Below are positions 9,251-17,162 of a stretch of DNA of 64,000 nt, piece after piece (the stretch's first letter is position 1; each line of letters opens with the position of its first letter). The stretch comes from Arthrobacter sp. Alg241-R88. Its GTDB lineage: Bacteria > Actinomycetota > Actinomycetes > Actinomycetales > Micrococcaceae. Location: positions 5 through 64,004 of the forward strand of contig NZ_UNRG01000004.1 of assembly GCF_900537115.1 (NCBI RefSeq). Reading direction: 5' to 3'. The notes under the pieces were generated by a model that was given only the letters and a program-made list of their open reading frames with translations, was not told where the DNA came from and did not search any database. The position numbers and the translations under genes were made by a program.

Positions 9251-9979
9251 ATGTCCAAACTTCAACCAGCAGCCGCCGTCGCCCTGGAGGGCGCACTGCA
9301 GGACGGCATCACCCTTGCCGTGGGCGGATTCGGGCTGAGCGGAATTCCCGCGGACCTGATCGAGGCCGTCCGCGATTCCGGCGTGAAGGACCTGACAGTG
9401 GTCTCCAACAACATGGGGGTGGACGGGAAGGGTCTCGGCATCCTGATCGAAGCAGGCCAGGTCCGCAAAGTCATCGCCAGCTACGTGGGCGAAAACAAGC
9501 TCTTCGCCGAGCAGTACCTGGCCGGCAACCTGGAGGTGGAGTTCACGCCGCAGGGCACCCTGGCCGAGCGTCTCCGCGCCGGCGGCGCCGGCATCCCCGC
9601 CTTCTACACCAAAACCGGCGTGGGCACCCTGGTTGCCGAGGGCAAGCCGCACGAGGTGTTCGACGGCGAAACGTACGTCCAGGAGCGCGCCATTCGGGCC
9701 GACGTCGCGCTTGTCCACGCGCACACCGCAGACACGGACGGAAACCTGATCTACCGCTACACCGCCCGGAACTTCAACCCGGTGGTTGCAACCGCCGGCC
9801 TCCTGACCATCGCGGAGGCTGAGGTGATTGTGGAACCGGGCCAACTGGATCCCAACCACATCGTCACGCCCGGCGTGTACGTCCAGCGCCTGGTACAGGC
9901 CAGGGACCGCGTCAAGGACATCGAGCAGCGCACCGTGCGCCCCGCCGCACGCCGCAATTCCGAAACTGTTCCGGCCTAA
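9251..9979 (+). CDS. 3-oxoacid CoA-transferase subunit A
   Basis: This is the alpha subunit of a family I CoA-transferase (PcaI/ScoA type). With the next gene it moves CoA from succinyl-CoA to a 3-oxoacid such as acetoacetate or 3-oxoadipate. Family features are the glycine-rich VGGFGLSGIPADLIEA block near residues 24-39 and NNMGVDGKGLG. It is 242 residues, normal for the subunit. The start follows gaggagg. The third operon gene is a thiolase, so the activated 3-oxoacyl-CoA is presumably cleaved there. Which acid is used cannot be told from sequence. Confidence 0.92.
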   Translation: MSKLQPAAAVALEGALQDGITLAVGGFGLSGIPADLIEAVRDSGVKDLTVVSNNMGVDGKGLGILIEAGQVRKVIASYVGENKLFAEQYLAGNLEVEFTPQGTLAERLRAGGAGIPAFYTKTGVGTLVAEGKPHEVFDGETYVQERAIRADVALVHAHTADTDGNLIYRYTARNFNPVVATAGLLTIAEAEVIVEPGQLDPNHIVTPGVYVQRLVQARDRVKDIEQRTVRPAARRNSETVPA

Positions 9980-10006
9980 CCCCACTACTCATTCAAGGAG
10001 ACCCCC

Positions 10007-10702
10007 ATGGCCTGGACCAGGGATGAAATGGCTGCCATCGCAGCCGAAGAACTCAACGACGGCGACTACGTTAACCTCGGCATCGGGATCCCCACGCTGG
10101 TGGCCAACAACCTGCCCGACGGCGTCCGGGTTGTGCTGCAGAGCGAAAACGGACTGCTCGGCATGGGACCGTTCCCTTACGAGGGCGAGGAGGACGCCGA
10201 TCTCATCAACGCCGGCAAACAAACCGTCACGGTGCTGCCGGGCGGGAGCATCTTCGATTCCGCCACCTCCTTCGGCATGATCCGGGGCGGCCACGTCAAG
10301 GTAGCCATCCTGGGGGCCATGCAGGTCTCCGGCAATGGCGACCTCGCCAACTGGACCATCCCCGGCAAGATGGTCAAGGGCATGGGCGGCGCCATGGACC
10401 TCGTGGCCGGGACGCCCCGCGTGGTGGTCCTCACCGAGCACAATGCCAAGGACGGCAGCGCCAAGATCGTCCGCGAGTGCACCCTGCCCCTGACAGGCCT
10501 TGCTGTGGTGGACCGGATCATCAGCGACCTCGCGGTCTTCGACCTCTACAGGACGGACGACGGCGGGCGGCAGCTCACGCTGACCCGCCTCGCCCCGGGC
10601 GTCACGGTGGAGGAGATCCGGGAAAAGACGGAAGCCGGCTTCACCGTGGCCCTGGACACGCCGGCACCGGCAGCTGCTGCCCTGGAAGGAGCCACAGCAT
10701 GA
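10007..10702 (+). CDS. 3-oxoacid CoA-transferase subunit B
   Basis: This is the beta subunit (231 residues, PcaJ/ScoB type), which carries the catalytic glutamate. The expected active-site block is ENGLLGMGP near residues 46-54, where the Glu forms the CoA thioester. [16 protein letters not shown] near the N-terminus is also typical. It starts 27 nt after subunit A with aaggaga before the ATG, and its TGA overlaps the ATG of the thiolase gene, so all three are translated from one mRNA. A short Ala-rich tail ends the protein. Confidence 0.93.
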   Translation: MAWTRDEMAAIAAEELNDGDYVNLGIGIPTLVANNLPDGVRVVLQSENGLLGMGPFPYEGEEDADLINAGKQTVTVLPGGSIFDSATSFGMIRGGHVKVAILGAMQVSGNGDLANWTIPGKMVKGMGGAMDLVAGTPRVVVLTEHNAKDGSAKIVRECTLPLTGLAVVDRIISDLAVFDLYRTDDGGRQLTLTRLAPGVTVEEIREKTEAGFTVALDTPAPAAAALEGATA

Positions 10703-11889
10703 GCCTGCAGGAACAGTTTGGCAGGGATGTCCTGCTGACAGGCTGGGGACACAGCCGCTTCGGAAAATTCACGGAGGAAACCCTTGAGTCCCTGATCGTC
10801 CAGGTTGCCACCGAGGCCATCGCGAACGCCGGCATCGAGCCCGGCCAGATCGACGAAATCTACCTCGGCCAGTTCAACTCCGGCATGATGCCGTTGGCCT
10901 TCCCGTCGTCGCTGGCGCTGCAGGTCTCGGCAGATCTGGCGAACGTTTCCGCCACCCGGGTGGAAAATGCCTGTGCCTCCGGTTCCGCTGCGTTCCAGCA
11001 GGGCACCAAGTCCCTGCTGGCGGGCACGGCGAAGACGGTGCTGGTGATCGGCGCGGAAAAGATGACCCACGCGGGCGCCGAGGTTGTGGGGGCAGGCCTG
11101 CTGGGCGCCGACTACGACATGGCGGGCAAGGCCTCCACCACCGGCTTCACGGGGCTCTTTGCCGAGGTGGCCAAGCACTACGGGAAGCGGTACGGCGACG
11201 GCAACCTGGGTGACGTCCTGGGCAGCATCGCGGCAAAGAACCACCGCAACGGCGTGGACAACCCCTACGCGCAGCTGCGCAAGGACCTGGGCGAGGACTT
11301 CTGCCGAAGGGTCTCGGACAAGAACCCCATGGTGGCCGACCCGCTGCGCCGCACCGACTGCTCCCCCGTGTCCGACGGCGCCGCCGCCGTCGTGCTGTCC
11401 ACTTCCCCGACCGGCGGTGCCACTGCACCCGTACGGTTGGCAGGCTTTGGCCACGCCAACGACTTCTTCCCCGCATCCCGCCGGGACCCGGTTGCCTTCA
11501 ACGCCACCCGGGTGTCCTGGCAGCGCGCGCTGACGATGGCCGGCGTCGGGCTGGAGGGCCTGGACTTCGCGGAAGTACACGACTGCTTCACCATCGCGGA
11601 GCTGCTGATGTACGAGGCGATGGGCCTGACGGAACCGGGCCAGGGTGCCCGGGCCATCGAGGAGGGCTGGGTGTACAAGGACGGCAAACTGCCCATCAAC
11701 GTTTCCGGCGGCCTCAAGGCCAAGGGCCATCCCGTGGGAGCAACCGGGGTATCACAGCACGTCATCGCCGCCATGCAGCTGAGCGGGACCGCAGGCGGCA
11801 TGCAGCTCGCCAACCCCCGCCGCGCCGCGGTCCAGAACATGGGCGGCGTGGGCATCGCCAACTACGTCAGCGTCCTGGAGGCTGTGTAA
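10699..11889 (+). CDS. thiolase family protein (SCP2-thiolase-like)
   Basis: The 396-residue product has the nucleophilic Cys in [19 protein letters not shown] with a catalytic His, and the GHPVGATG loop. It lacks the second Cys motif (CxGGG) near the C-terminus of classical biosynthetic and degradative thiolases, so it belongs to the SCP2/SCP-x-like group. The ATG at 10699 overlaps the previous stop by 4 nt (ATGA). It probably cleaves the 3-oxoacyl-CoA formed by the CoA-transferase. Whether it is a true thiolase or a related acyltransferase needs enzyme data. Confidence 0.88.
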   Translation: MSLQEQFGRDVLLTGWGHSRFGKFTEETLESLIVQVATEAIANAGIEPGQIDEIYLGQFNSGMMPLAFPSSLALQVSADLANVSATRVENACASGSAAFQQGTKSLLAGTAKTVLVIGAEKMTHAGAEVVGAGLLGADYDMAGKASTTGFTGLFAEVAKHYGKRYGDGNLGDVLGSIAAKNHRNGVDNPYAQLRKDLGEDFCRRVSDKNPMVADPLRRTDCSPVSDGAAAVVLSTSPTGGATAPVRLAGFGHANDFFPASRRDPVAFNATRVSWQRALTMAGVGLEGLDFAEVHDCFTIAELLMYEAMGLTEPGQGARAIEEGWVYKDGKLPINVSGGLKAKGHPVGATGVSQHVIAAMQLSGTAGGMQLANPRRAAVQNMGGVGIANYVSVLEAV

Positions 11890-11895
11890 CCCCTT

Positions 11896-11960
11896 GGAGT
11901 TTTTGTCCAGATATGCGGACTTTGACCGTCTCAAACCCTGCATATCTGGACAAAAACTCC
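11896..11960. terminator. 65-nt stem-loop with 21-bp perfect arms
   Basis: Arms at 11896-11916 and 11940-11960 are perfect inverted copies (left arm begins ggagtttttgtccag), with a 23-nt loop. It lies 6 nt after the thiolase stop and 12 nt before the end of the convergent ankyrin gene. The stem is A+T-rich at its outer end, unlike ordinary G+C terminators here, so it may be a mobile palindromic repeat that now works as a two-way terminator. Confidence 0.7.
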
Positions 11961-11972
11961 TTGTCCTTGAGG

Positions 11973-12662
11973 CTAGCCGCGGGCGCGGATCAGGGTGGCG
12001 ATTTCGCCGAAGCCCAGCCGTTCGGCGTTCTGCAGTGCGGTCCTCCCCTGCGGATCCCTGATGTTGGGGTCGGCGCCTGCTGCCAGGAGAAGCCGGACCA
12101 CTTCCTGCTGCCTGGGCCCGCCGTTGTTCAGCAGGATGGCCTCCTGCATGGCAGTCCAGCCCAGGTTGTTGACATGGTTCACCGGCACTCCTGCGTCGAT
12201 CAGGATCTGCACCGTCTCCACGTGGCCGTGTTCGCTGGCCGGAATAAGGGCGGTCCCGCCGTACCGGTTGGTGCTCGCGACATCGGCCCCGGCGGCCAAC
12301 GTCAGCCGGAGCACCTCATTGAATCCTTCGGCACCTGCGTAGAGGAAAGCCGAATCCTGGATGGCGTCCTTGGCATTGACATTGCCGCCACGGGCGATCA
12401 GTTGGCTGATCAGCGGCGCGTTGTTGGCCTTGGCTGCGGCTATCAGGTCCTGGTCAAGCTGGGCCTGTGCTTCCGCAGAGAGCGCGGGCGGCGTGGTTGC
12501 CGGTGCAGCCGGTGCGGGGGACGCCGGGTCCCCCGCGGACGGTAGGGCGTCCGGAGTCGCCAGGGCCGACGGCGGAGGGGACGCCGCCTGCTGCGGCTCC
12601 CCCGGACCCGCCTGGCACCCGGTCAGGATAAGCACCACAATCAGGGCCCCGAACCACCTCAT
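11973..12662 (-). CDS. ankyrin-repeat lipoprotein
   Basis: A short signal peptide ends in a lipobox (LTGC, Cys at residue 16), so the protein should be lipid-anchored outside the cell membrane. A Pro/Ala-rich linker to about residue 70 leads into four to five ankyrin repeats (such as GGTALIPASEHGHVETVQIL and GWTAMQEAILLNNG), which usually bind proteins. Length 229. It follows the HbpS-like gene by 9 nt and is most likely in its operon. Exported ankyrin proteins are linked to peroxide protection in some proteobacteria; that role is only a possibility here. Confidence 0.85.
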   Translation of the reverse strand: MRWFGALIVVLILTGCQAGPGEPQQAASPPPSALATPDALPSAGDPASPAPAAPATTPPALSAEAQAQLDQDLIAAAKANNAPLISQLIARGGNVNAKDAIQDSAFLYAGAEGFNEVLRLTLAAGADVASTNRYGGTALIPASEHGHVETVQILIDAGVPVNHVNNLGWTAMQEAILLNNGGPRQQEVVRLLLAAGADPNIRDPQGRTALQNAERLGFGEIATLIRARG

Positions 12663-12671
12663 GCGCTTAGC

Positions 12672-13241
12672 CTACTTAGGCGCGCCGGCGGCCGCGATGG
12701 CGTCCGCACCGGCTGCAGCACAGGCCTCATCCAGCGCGCCATCAGGAGCACCGCCGACGCCGATGCCGGCCACCGAAACCCCGTTCACCTTCAGCGGGAC
12801 GCCGCCGGCCAGGAAGAGGGTGCCGGGGAGGTCGGCGATGCTGGGGCCGGTTCCGTTGATTCGCTTTGCCAGTTCGCTGGTGGGGGTCCCAAAGGCGGCG
12901 GCGGTGTAGGCCTTCTGCTGTGCGGCTTCAATGGTGTGCTCGGCCGCATTGTCGCCCCGAAGCAGCGCCTGGACAGTCCCGAAGCGGTCCACCAGGGCCA
13001 CCGTCACAAAGGGAAGTTTGTCAGCCTGGCATTTGGCCAGCGCCGCTTGCACCGCCTTGGCCGAGGCGCCCACCGAGATACGGTTCTGCTGTACCACGTT
13101 CTCCGGCACGGGCTGGATGTCGGCAGCAGGGACGGCAATGGGAGCGGAACCGGCGCCGGCATTGGCGGCAACCGTCACCCCGGCGGTGAGGGCAAGCGCG
13201 CTGGCGGCTGCGGCGGCAAGAACTTTCGTGGACTTCTTCAT
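12672..13241 (-). CDS. secreted HbpS/GlcG family haem-binding-type protein
   Basis: The first 27 residues are a Sec signal peptide ending after ANA. The mature part is a GlcG/HbpS domain: KAVQAALAKCQADKLPFVTVALVD, RFGTVQALLRGDNA, a GTPTSELAKR helix and FLAGGVPLKVNG. HbpS of Streptomyces reticuli binds haem outside the cell and signals to the sensor kinase SenS. Here a histidine kinase/response regulator pair is encoded divergently 207 nt away, which supports the same role. The ankyrin lipoprotein gene is downstream. Haem binding is inferred from the family. Confidence 0.82.
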   Translation of the reverse strand: MKKSTKVLAAAAASALALTAGVTVAANAGAGSAPIAVPAADIQPVPENVVQQNRISVGASAKAVQAALAKCQADKLPFVTVALVDRFGTVQALLRGDNAAEHTIEAAQQKAYTAAAFGTPTSELAKRINGTGPSIADLPGTLFLAGGVPLKVNGVSVAGIGVGGAPDGALDEACAAAGADAIAAAGAPK

Positions 13242-13328
13242 GCTGTTTCCTTTGCTCGGAGCCCCACAGTCGAAGCGGGGTTCGTTTCATCCCCAATCCT
13301 TCCGGGACTCCGGCTGCCTGCCATCGGG

Positions 13329-13378
13329 CTTTTGGCTGTGGCGTCCTGATCCAATAGGCCAGCCGTATCAGCCAAAAG
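13329..13378. promoter_or_regulatory. inverted repeat between the HbpS-like gene and the kinase gene
   Basis: cttttggctg (13329-13338) and cagccaaaag (13369-13378) are exact inverted copies 30 nt apart, and ctgat/atcag (13346-13350, 13367-13371) nests inside. The position in the divergent promoter region suits a response-regulator binding site or a hairpin. Confidence 0.5.
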
Positions 13379-13448
13379 GCTGAGAGACGGTGCACGGGCC
13401 GGGGCAATAGCATGGTGGGTAGCATTCCCCACTGGAACCGGAATTCCC

Positions 13449-14705
13449 ATGCCTCCCTCCGCCAGCGCCGCGCAAGCCGCATCCGTCCCCGACTCGATCG
13501 CTCCCGGCGGGACCGGCGCGGACGGGACCAGCGCGTCCACCAGCCCCGCAGCCCGCTTCGGCAGCATTGATGCCGCCGTTCATGGTGGCTTCGCCGTCCT
13601 GCTGGTGGCGTCCCTGGTCCGGTACGTGATGCGGCACAGCCCCGCGGACAACGTCCTCGTCCTGGGGCTGGCGGCAGCGGCCTGCCTGCTGTACTTCGCC
13701 GTCGCCGTCCTTTCATCGCGGGGGAAACCGGGAGCGTTATGGGTATTCACCCTGGTTGCAGTGTGGGCCGTCCTGGTCATTGCGGCGCCGAGCTTTGCCT
13801 GGTGCTCGTTCGCGCTTTTCTTCGTGTGCCGCAGCGCACTGAGCGGTGCAGCCGCGTACGCAGCGGCGGGAGCCACCGCTCTTGCCACTGCGGCAGGGCT
13901 GTTCCGGCTGAGCAGCGGCACTGACCTTGCCATGCTCCTCGGCCCGCTCGCCGTGGGGCTGATGCTGACCTTGATCTACGACAGGATTCAGCACGACGCC
14001 GAGGAACAGCGCCGCCTGCACGCGGAAGTCTCCCTCGCCCAAGGGCAGCTGGCGGCCAGCGAGCGCCGGGCAGGAACCATCGCCGAACGGGAGCGTGTCT
14101 CCCGGGAAATCCACGACACCGTCACCCAGGGGCTGGCCAGCAGCCTGCTCCTGCTGGAGGCAGCCGGCCGGGCATGGCCCAGTCCTTCAGCCCACGCCGA
14201 CCTCGGCCAGGCCACTGCATTGCTCCGGGGCAACCTGTCCGAGACCCGGAGCTTGGTCCACGAACTTGCCTCCCCCGGACTGGACGCGTCGCCCTTGCCT
14301 GAGGCCCTGCTTTTCGCGGCCAGGCAGTACGTCCCGGACGCCAGGCTCCTGGTCACGGGTGAACCGCGGCCGGTGCCGCCGGATGTGCGCCACGCCCTCC
14401 TCCGGGTAGTCCAAAGCGCTGCCTCAAACATTAAGCTCCATGCGGGCGCCGCCACCGCCACGGTAACTCTCGGCTACCTTCCGGACGCCGTCACCCTGGA
14501 CGTCCACGACGACGGTGCCGGGTTCGATCCCGCGGCGGCAGCACCGCCGTCGGACGCCGGAGGGTACGGGCTGCGTGCCATGCGGCAGCGGGTGGAGCAG
14601 CTGGGCGGCGTTTTCTCAGTGGAAAGCGCACCTGGCGAAGGGACCATCGTCGCGGCCCAGCTGCCCGCGCCGGCGGAGCCGGGAAGCATGGACAATCCTG
14701 CATGA
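13449..14705 (+). CDS. sensor histidine kinase, NarL-partner type (SenS-like)
   Basis: The 418-residue protein has about five membrane segments (residues 45-178), a coiled linker, a HisKA_3 domain with the phosphorylated His222 in REIHDTVTQGL, and a HATPase domain (DDGAGFDPAA and GYGLRAMRQRVEQLGG near 352-385). Its stop overlaps the response regulator start (ATGA), so they are a cognate pair. The neighbour across the shared promoter is a secreted HbpS-like protein, as in the SenS/SenR/HbpS redox sensor. Signal identity is inferred from that context. Confidence 0.88.
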   Translation: MPPSASAAQAASVPDSIAPGGTGADGTSASTSPAARFGSIDAAVHGGFAVLLVASLVRYVMRHSPADNVLVLGLAAAACLLYFAVAVLSSRGKPGALWVFTLVAVWAVLVIAAPSFAWCSFALFFVCRSALSGAAAYAAAGATALATAAGLFRLSSGTDLAMLLGPLAVGLMLTLIYDRIQHDAEEQRRLHAEVSLAQGQLAASERRAGTIAERERVSREIHDTVTQGLASSLLLLEAAGRAWPSPSAHADLGQATALLRGNLSETRSLVHELASPGLDASPLPEALLFAARQYVPDARLLVTGEPRPVPPDVRHALLRVVQSAASNIKLHAGAATATVTLGYLPDAVTLDVHDDGAGFDPAAAAPPSDAGGYGLRAMRQRVEQLGGVFSVESAPGEGTIVAAQLPAPAEPGSMDNPA

Positions 14706-15328
14706 GTGCCATCACAGTGCTGCTGGTGGACGACCACCTGGTGGTGAGAAGCGGGCTGCGGGCTCTGCTGGGTACCCAACCTGATATCGCCGTCGTCGCC
14801 GAGGCAGCGTCCGGGGAGGAAGCGCTGGAACGGCTGGAACAGGACGCCGTGGCGGTGGTGGTGATGGACCTGGCCATGGGCGCGGGCATGGACGGGATCG
14901 AGGCCATCCAGCGGATCCGCGAGCGCAACAAAGGGCAGGCCATCCTGGTGTTCACCACCTACGACTCCGATGCGGACATCGTCCGGGCAGTGGACGCCGG
15001 CGCGATGGGCTACCTCCTGAAGGATGCCGCACCTGATGAGATTTTCGCGGCCATCCGCGGGGCAGTCCAAGGCAAGAGCGTCATGAGCGCCCCCGTGGCA
15101 TCCCGGCTTTTCCAGCAGCTGCGCAACCCCGACGAGATCCTCACTCCGCGCGAGGCCGAACTGCTCAGCCTCCTCACGCAAGGCCTCAGCAACCGGGAAC
15201 TCGGACAGCGCCTCTTCATCTCGGAGGCCACGGTCAAGACCCACCTCGCGCACATCTACGCCAAGCTGGGAGTGGAAACCAGGGCCGCTGCCATTGCCAC
15301 CGCAATCCGCCGCGAGGGGATGCGCTGA
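14702..15328 (+). CDS. LuxR/NarL family response regulator (SenR-like)
   Basis: The receiver domain has the acidic pair DD at 10-11, phosphoacceptor Asp56 (VVVMDLAMG) and a conserved Lys in GYLLKDA. The C-terminal LuxR-type helix-turn-helix (LTPREAELLSLLTQGLSNRE...) spans about 140-205. Length 208. It is translationally coupled to the kinase gene before it. Likely targets are the divergent HbpS-ankyrin operon and its own operon; the inverted repeat at 13329-13378 is a candidate site. Confidence 0.93.
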   Translation: MSAITVLLVDDHLVVRSGLRALLGTQPDIAVVAEAASGEEALERLEQDAVAVVVMDLAMGAGMDGIEAIQRIRERNKGQAILVFTTYDSDADIVRAVDAGAMGYLLKDAAPDEIFAAIRGAVQGKSVMSAPVASRLFQQLRNPDEILTPREAELLSLLTQGLSNRELGQRLFISEATVKTHLAHIYAKLGVETRAAAIATAIRREGMR

Positions 15329-15460
15329 CGACACTTTAATGTCGTTACCCTTGCATGGTTGGCGTTGGCCCCGTACGTTGGGGACTGCGGGGGACGTTCT
15401 CCGCGCACCTCGGGCCGGTGGCCCGGGGAGAGAATCAGAGTCACACGAAGGAATGCAGCC

Positions 15461-15664
15461 ATGGCAACAGGCACAGTTAAATGGTTCAACGCCGAAAAGG
15501 GTTTTGGCTTCATTGCCCCCGATGACGGGTCCGCTGACGTTTTCGCCCACTACTCAGCAATCGCCAGCAGCGGATACCGCTCACTCGATGAGAACCAGAA
15601 GGTTGAATTCGATGTGACCCAGGGTCCCAAGGGCCCGCAGGCAGAGAACATCCGCCCGCTCTAA
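15461..15664 (+). CDS. cspA: cold shock protein
   Basis: This 67-residue single OB-fold protein is a CspA-type RNA chaperone. RNP1 (KGFGFIAP) and RNP2 (VFAHYSAI) are both present, and the start [18 protein letters not shown] is typical of the family. The ATG follows a gaagga sequence. The leader from 15329 is about 130 nt, consistent with the long, structured 5' leaders of csp mRNAs. A clear hairpin and T run follow. Confidence 0.96.
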   Translation: MATGTVKWFNAEKGFGFIAPDDGSADVFAHYSAIASSGYRSLDENQKVEFDVTQGPKGPQAENIRPL

Positions 15665-15710
15665 GGCTTCGGCTTCCCTCCCGCACCTGCAGGAGGAATG
15701 TCGCCACAGC

Positions 15711-15750
15711 AGCGGCCTCCCCAACGTCAGTTGGAGGGGCCGCTGTTTTT
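15711..15750 (+). terminator. rho-independent terminator of the cold shock gene
   Basis: agcggcctccccaac pairs with gttggaggggccgct (15730-15744), with one mismatch and one wobble, around the loop gtca; gttttt follows. This is the most classical terminator in the window. Confidence 0.88.
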
Positions 15751-15878
15751 GTGTCCCCTGCTTCTGCTTCGCGGATGACATTGGTGAACGTCGCGCGGGG
15801 CTTCGTGACCTGCCCCGTCCCGGTTCCCAATCCCTATCCCCATCCCCATCCCTGGGCGGGTACTGGGATAATTGGATT

Positions 15879-16262
15879 ATGACCGGACAGCACCCGGACA
15901 ACGTTCCGGGCAACGACCCAGCGAAGGATCCGTGGGAAGAGTTCGACAGGCTTCCGCCTGCCGCCCCGGACCGCGTTCCCGGGCAGCCCGGCGGGGAGCC
16001 GCACGGTTTCGGTTTCCGGACCGGCGTCCGCAGCGCACGCGTTGCCGTAGGATTTGCCGTTTACACCCTGGTGCTGGGGACATTGCTCGCGCTCGCAGGC
16101 TGCGTCGTTTTTATTGCCGAGGAACAATGGCTGCTTGTGGCGTTGATGATCATTATCGAGGCAGTCTTCATCTTCGCCTTCACGCGCCTCGTCGCCCAGG
16201 CCCGCGCCCGCTCGCCCCGCACCCGCCCACTGCGTAACCGATACCCCGGGAAACCTGCTTGA
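15879..16262 (+). CDS. small membrane protein, uncharacterised
   Basis: A 127-residue protein with a hydrophilic Pro-rich N-terminal half (to about residue 50), two membrane segments (about 55-78, VGFAVYTLVLGTLLALAGC, and 84-103, WLLVALMIIIEAVFIFAF) and a short Arg-rich tail. No family is recognised with certainty. The compact N-in/C-in topology is inferred from the positive C-terminal tail. The next gene, a TipA-type regulator, has its own promoter overlapping this gene's stop. Confidence 0.65.
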   Translation: MTGQHPDNVPGNDPAKDPWEEFDRLPPAAPDRVPGQPGGEPHGFGFRTGVRSARVAVGFAVYTLVLGTLLALAGCVVFIAEEQWLLVALMIIIEAVFIFAFTRLVAQARARSPRTRPLRNRYPGKPA

Positions 16263-16289
16263 CCTTGACGCTGCGTCAACCCCTACGCT
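16259..16289 (+). promoter_or_regulatory. MerR/TipA-type promoter with operator
   Basis: TTGACC (16259-16264) and TACGCT (16284-16289) are separated by 19 nt, the long spacer typical of MerR-activated promoters. The spacer contains the perfect palindrome TTGACGC-T-GCGTCAA (16265-16279). The -10 box ends 6 nt before the ATG at 16296, so the mRNA is probably leaderless. Confidence 0.8.
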
Positions 16290-16295
16290 CGGAGC

Positions 16296-17081
16296 ATGGA
16301 AGCAACCGAAGCGGAGACGGCCACCGACTGGTCCATCCAGGATGTCGCCAGGATGGCAGGCACAACAAGCCGGACCCTCCGGCACTACGACGACATCGGG
16401 CTGCTGAAGGCCAGCCGCGTTGGGCGTAACGGCTACCGCTATTACAACGGGGCAGCGCTCCTGCAGCTGCAGCGGATCCTCCTGCTCCGGGGACTCGGGC
16501 TGGGGCTGCCGGCCATCGCCGAGGTCTTCCAGCACGAGACAGACGCGCTCAAGGCGCTGAGCCGCCACCTGGACTGGCTGCGGCAGGAGCAGGCGCGGCT
16601 GGCCCGCCAGGTTCTGTCCGTACAGCAAACAATCGAAACAGTGAAAGGAGGAGGCGAACTCATGGCCGAAAAGATGTTTGACGGCTTCGACCACACCCAG
16701 TACAAGGACGAGGTGGAGGAGCGCTGGGGCAAGGAGGCCTACGCCAAAAGCGACGCCTGGTGGCGGGGCATGGGAACGGAGCAGAAACAGGAGTGGAAGT
16801 CCCGCGCCGAAAAGCTGGGCAGCGACTGGATTGCAGCGTCGGGATCAGGACTCGCCGCCGACAGCCCCGAAGCGCAGGACCTGGCACGGCGCCACGTTGA
16901 CTGGTTCACGTCCATACCCGGCACTCCCGCGTCCGAAAGCGGCGGGGACGTGAAGGGGTATGTCGTGGGACTGGCGGAGATGTACGTTGCCGACGCCAGG
17001 TTCGCGGCCAACTACGGTGGCGAAGCGGGCGCCGGTTTCGTTCGGGACGCGCTGCGGGCGTACGCCGAAAGGAACCTCTAG
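16296..17081 (+). CDS. tipA: TipA-type MerR regulator (TipAL with TipAS domain)
   Basis: Residues 10-80 form a MerR winged helix (IQDVARMAGTTSRTLRHYDDIGLL), followed by a coiled-coil dimer helix to about 118 and a TipAS drug-binding domain from 123 to 261. TipA proteins of Streptomyces activate their own promoter on binding thiopeptides or similar amphipathic compounds. The promoter has a 19-nt spacer and a palindrome, as expected for autoactivation. A strong internal ribosome site lies before Met123 and should yield the ligand-binding domain alone, as in Streptomyces. TipAS domains often bind drugs covalently through a Cys; no Cys is present here. Confidence 0.92.
   Translation: MEATEAETATDWSIQDVARMAGTTSRTLRHYDDIGLLKASRVGRNGYRYYNGAALLQLQRILLLRGLGLGLPAIAEVFQHETDALKALSRHLDWLRQEQARLARQVLSVQQTIETVKGGGELMAEKMFDGFDHTQYKDEVEERWGKEAYAKSDAWWRGMGTEQKQEWKSRAEKLGSDWIAASGSGLAADSPEAQDLARRHVDWFTSIPGTPASESGGDVKGYVVGLAEMYVADARFAANYGGEAGAGFVRDALRAYAERNL
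16644..16664 (+). promoter_or_regulatory. internal ribosome binding site and start for TipAS
   Basis: aaaggaggagg (16644-16654), 7 nt before an in-frame ATG at 16662, is a near-perfect Shine-Dalgarno sequence inside the tipA coding region. It would give a separate 139-residue TipAS protein ending at 17081, close to the 144 residues of the Streptomyces TipAS. Confidence 0.8.
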
Positions 17082-17099
17082 CAAATACCTGCCGGAACG

Positions 17100-17138
17100 A
17101 CGGCGTGGCCCGGGATGTACGGCGTGGCCCCGGGATGT
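17100..17138 (+). repeat. 20-bp tandem duplication
   Basis: acggcgtggcccgggatgt (17100-17118) is repeated with one extra c at 17119-17138, between the convergent tipA and SDR genes. It looks like a recent slippage duplication. Confidence 0.75.
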
Positions 17139-17162
17139 GCAGCCGCGGAAAGCTCCCCGCAA

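Noticed and set aside
9251..10702. Naming the CoA-transferase genes pcaI and pcaJ
   Set aside because: No other beta-ketoadipate genes are near and the thiolase is not PcaF-like, so acetoacetate or another 3-oxoacid is equally possible.
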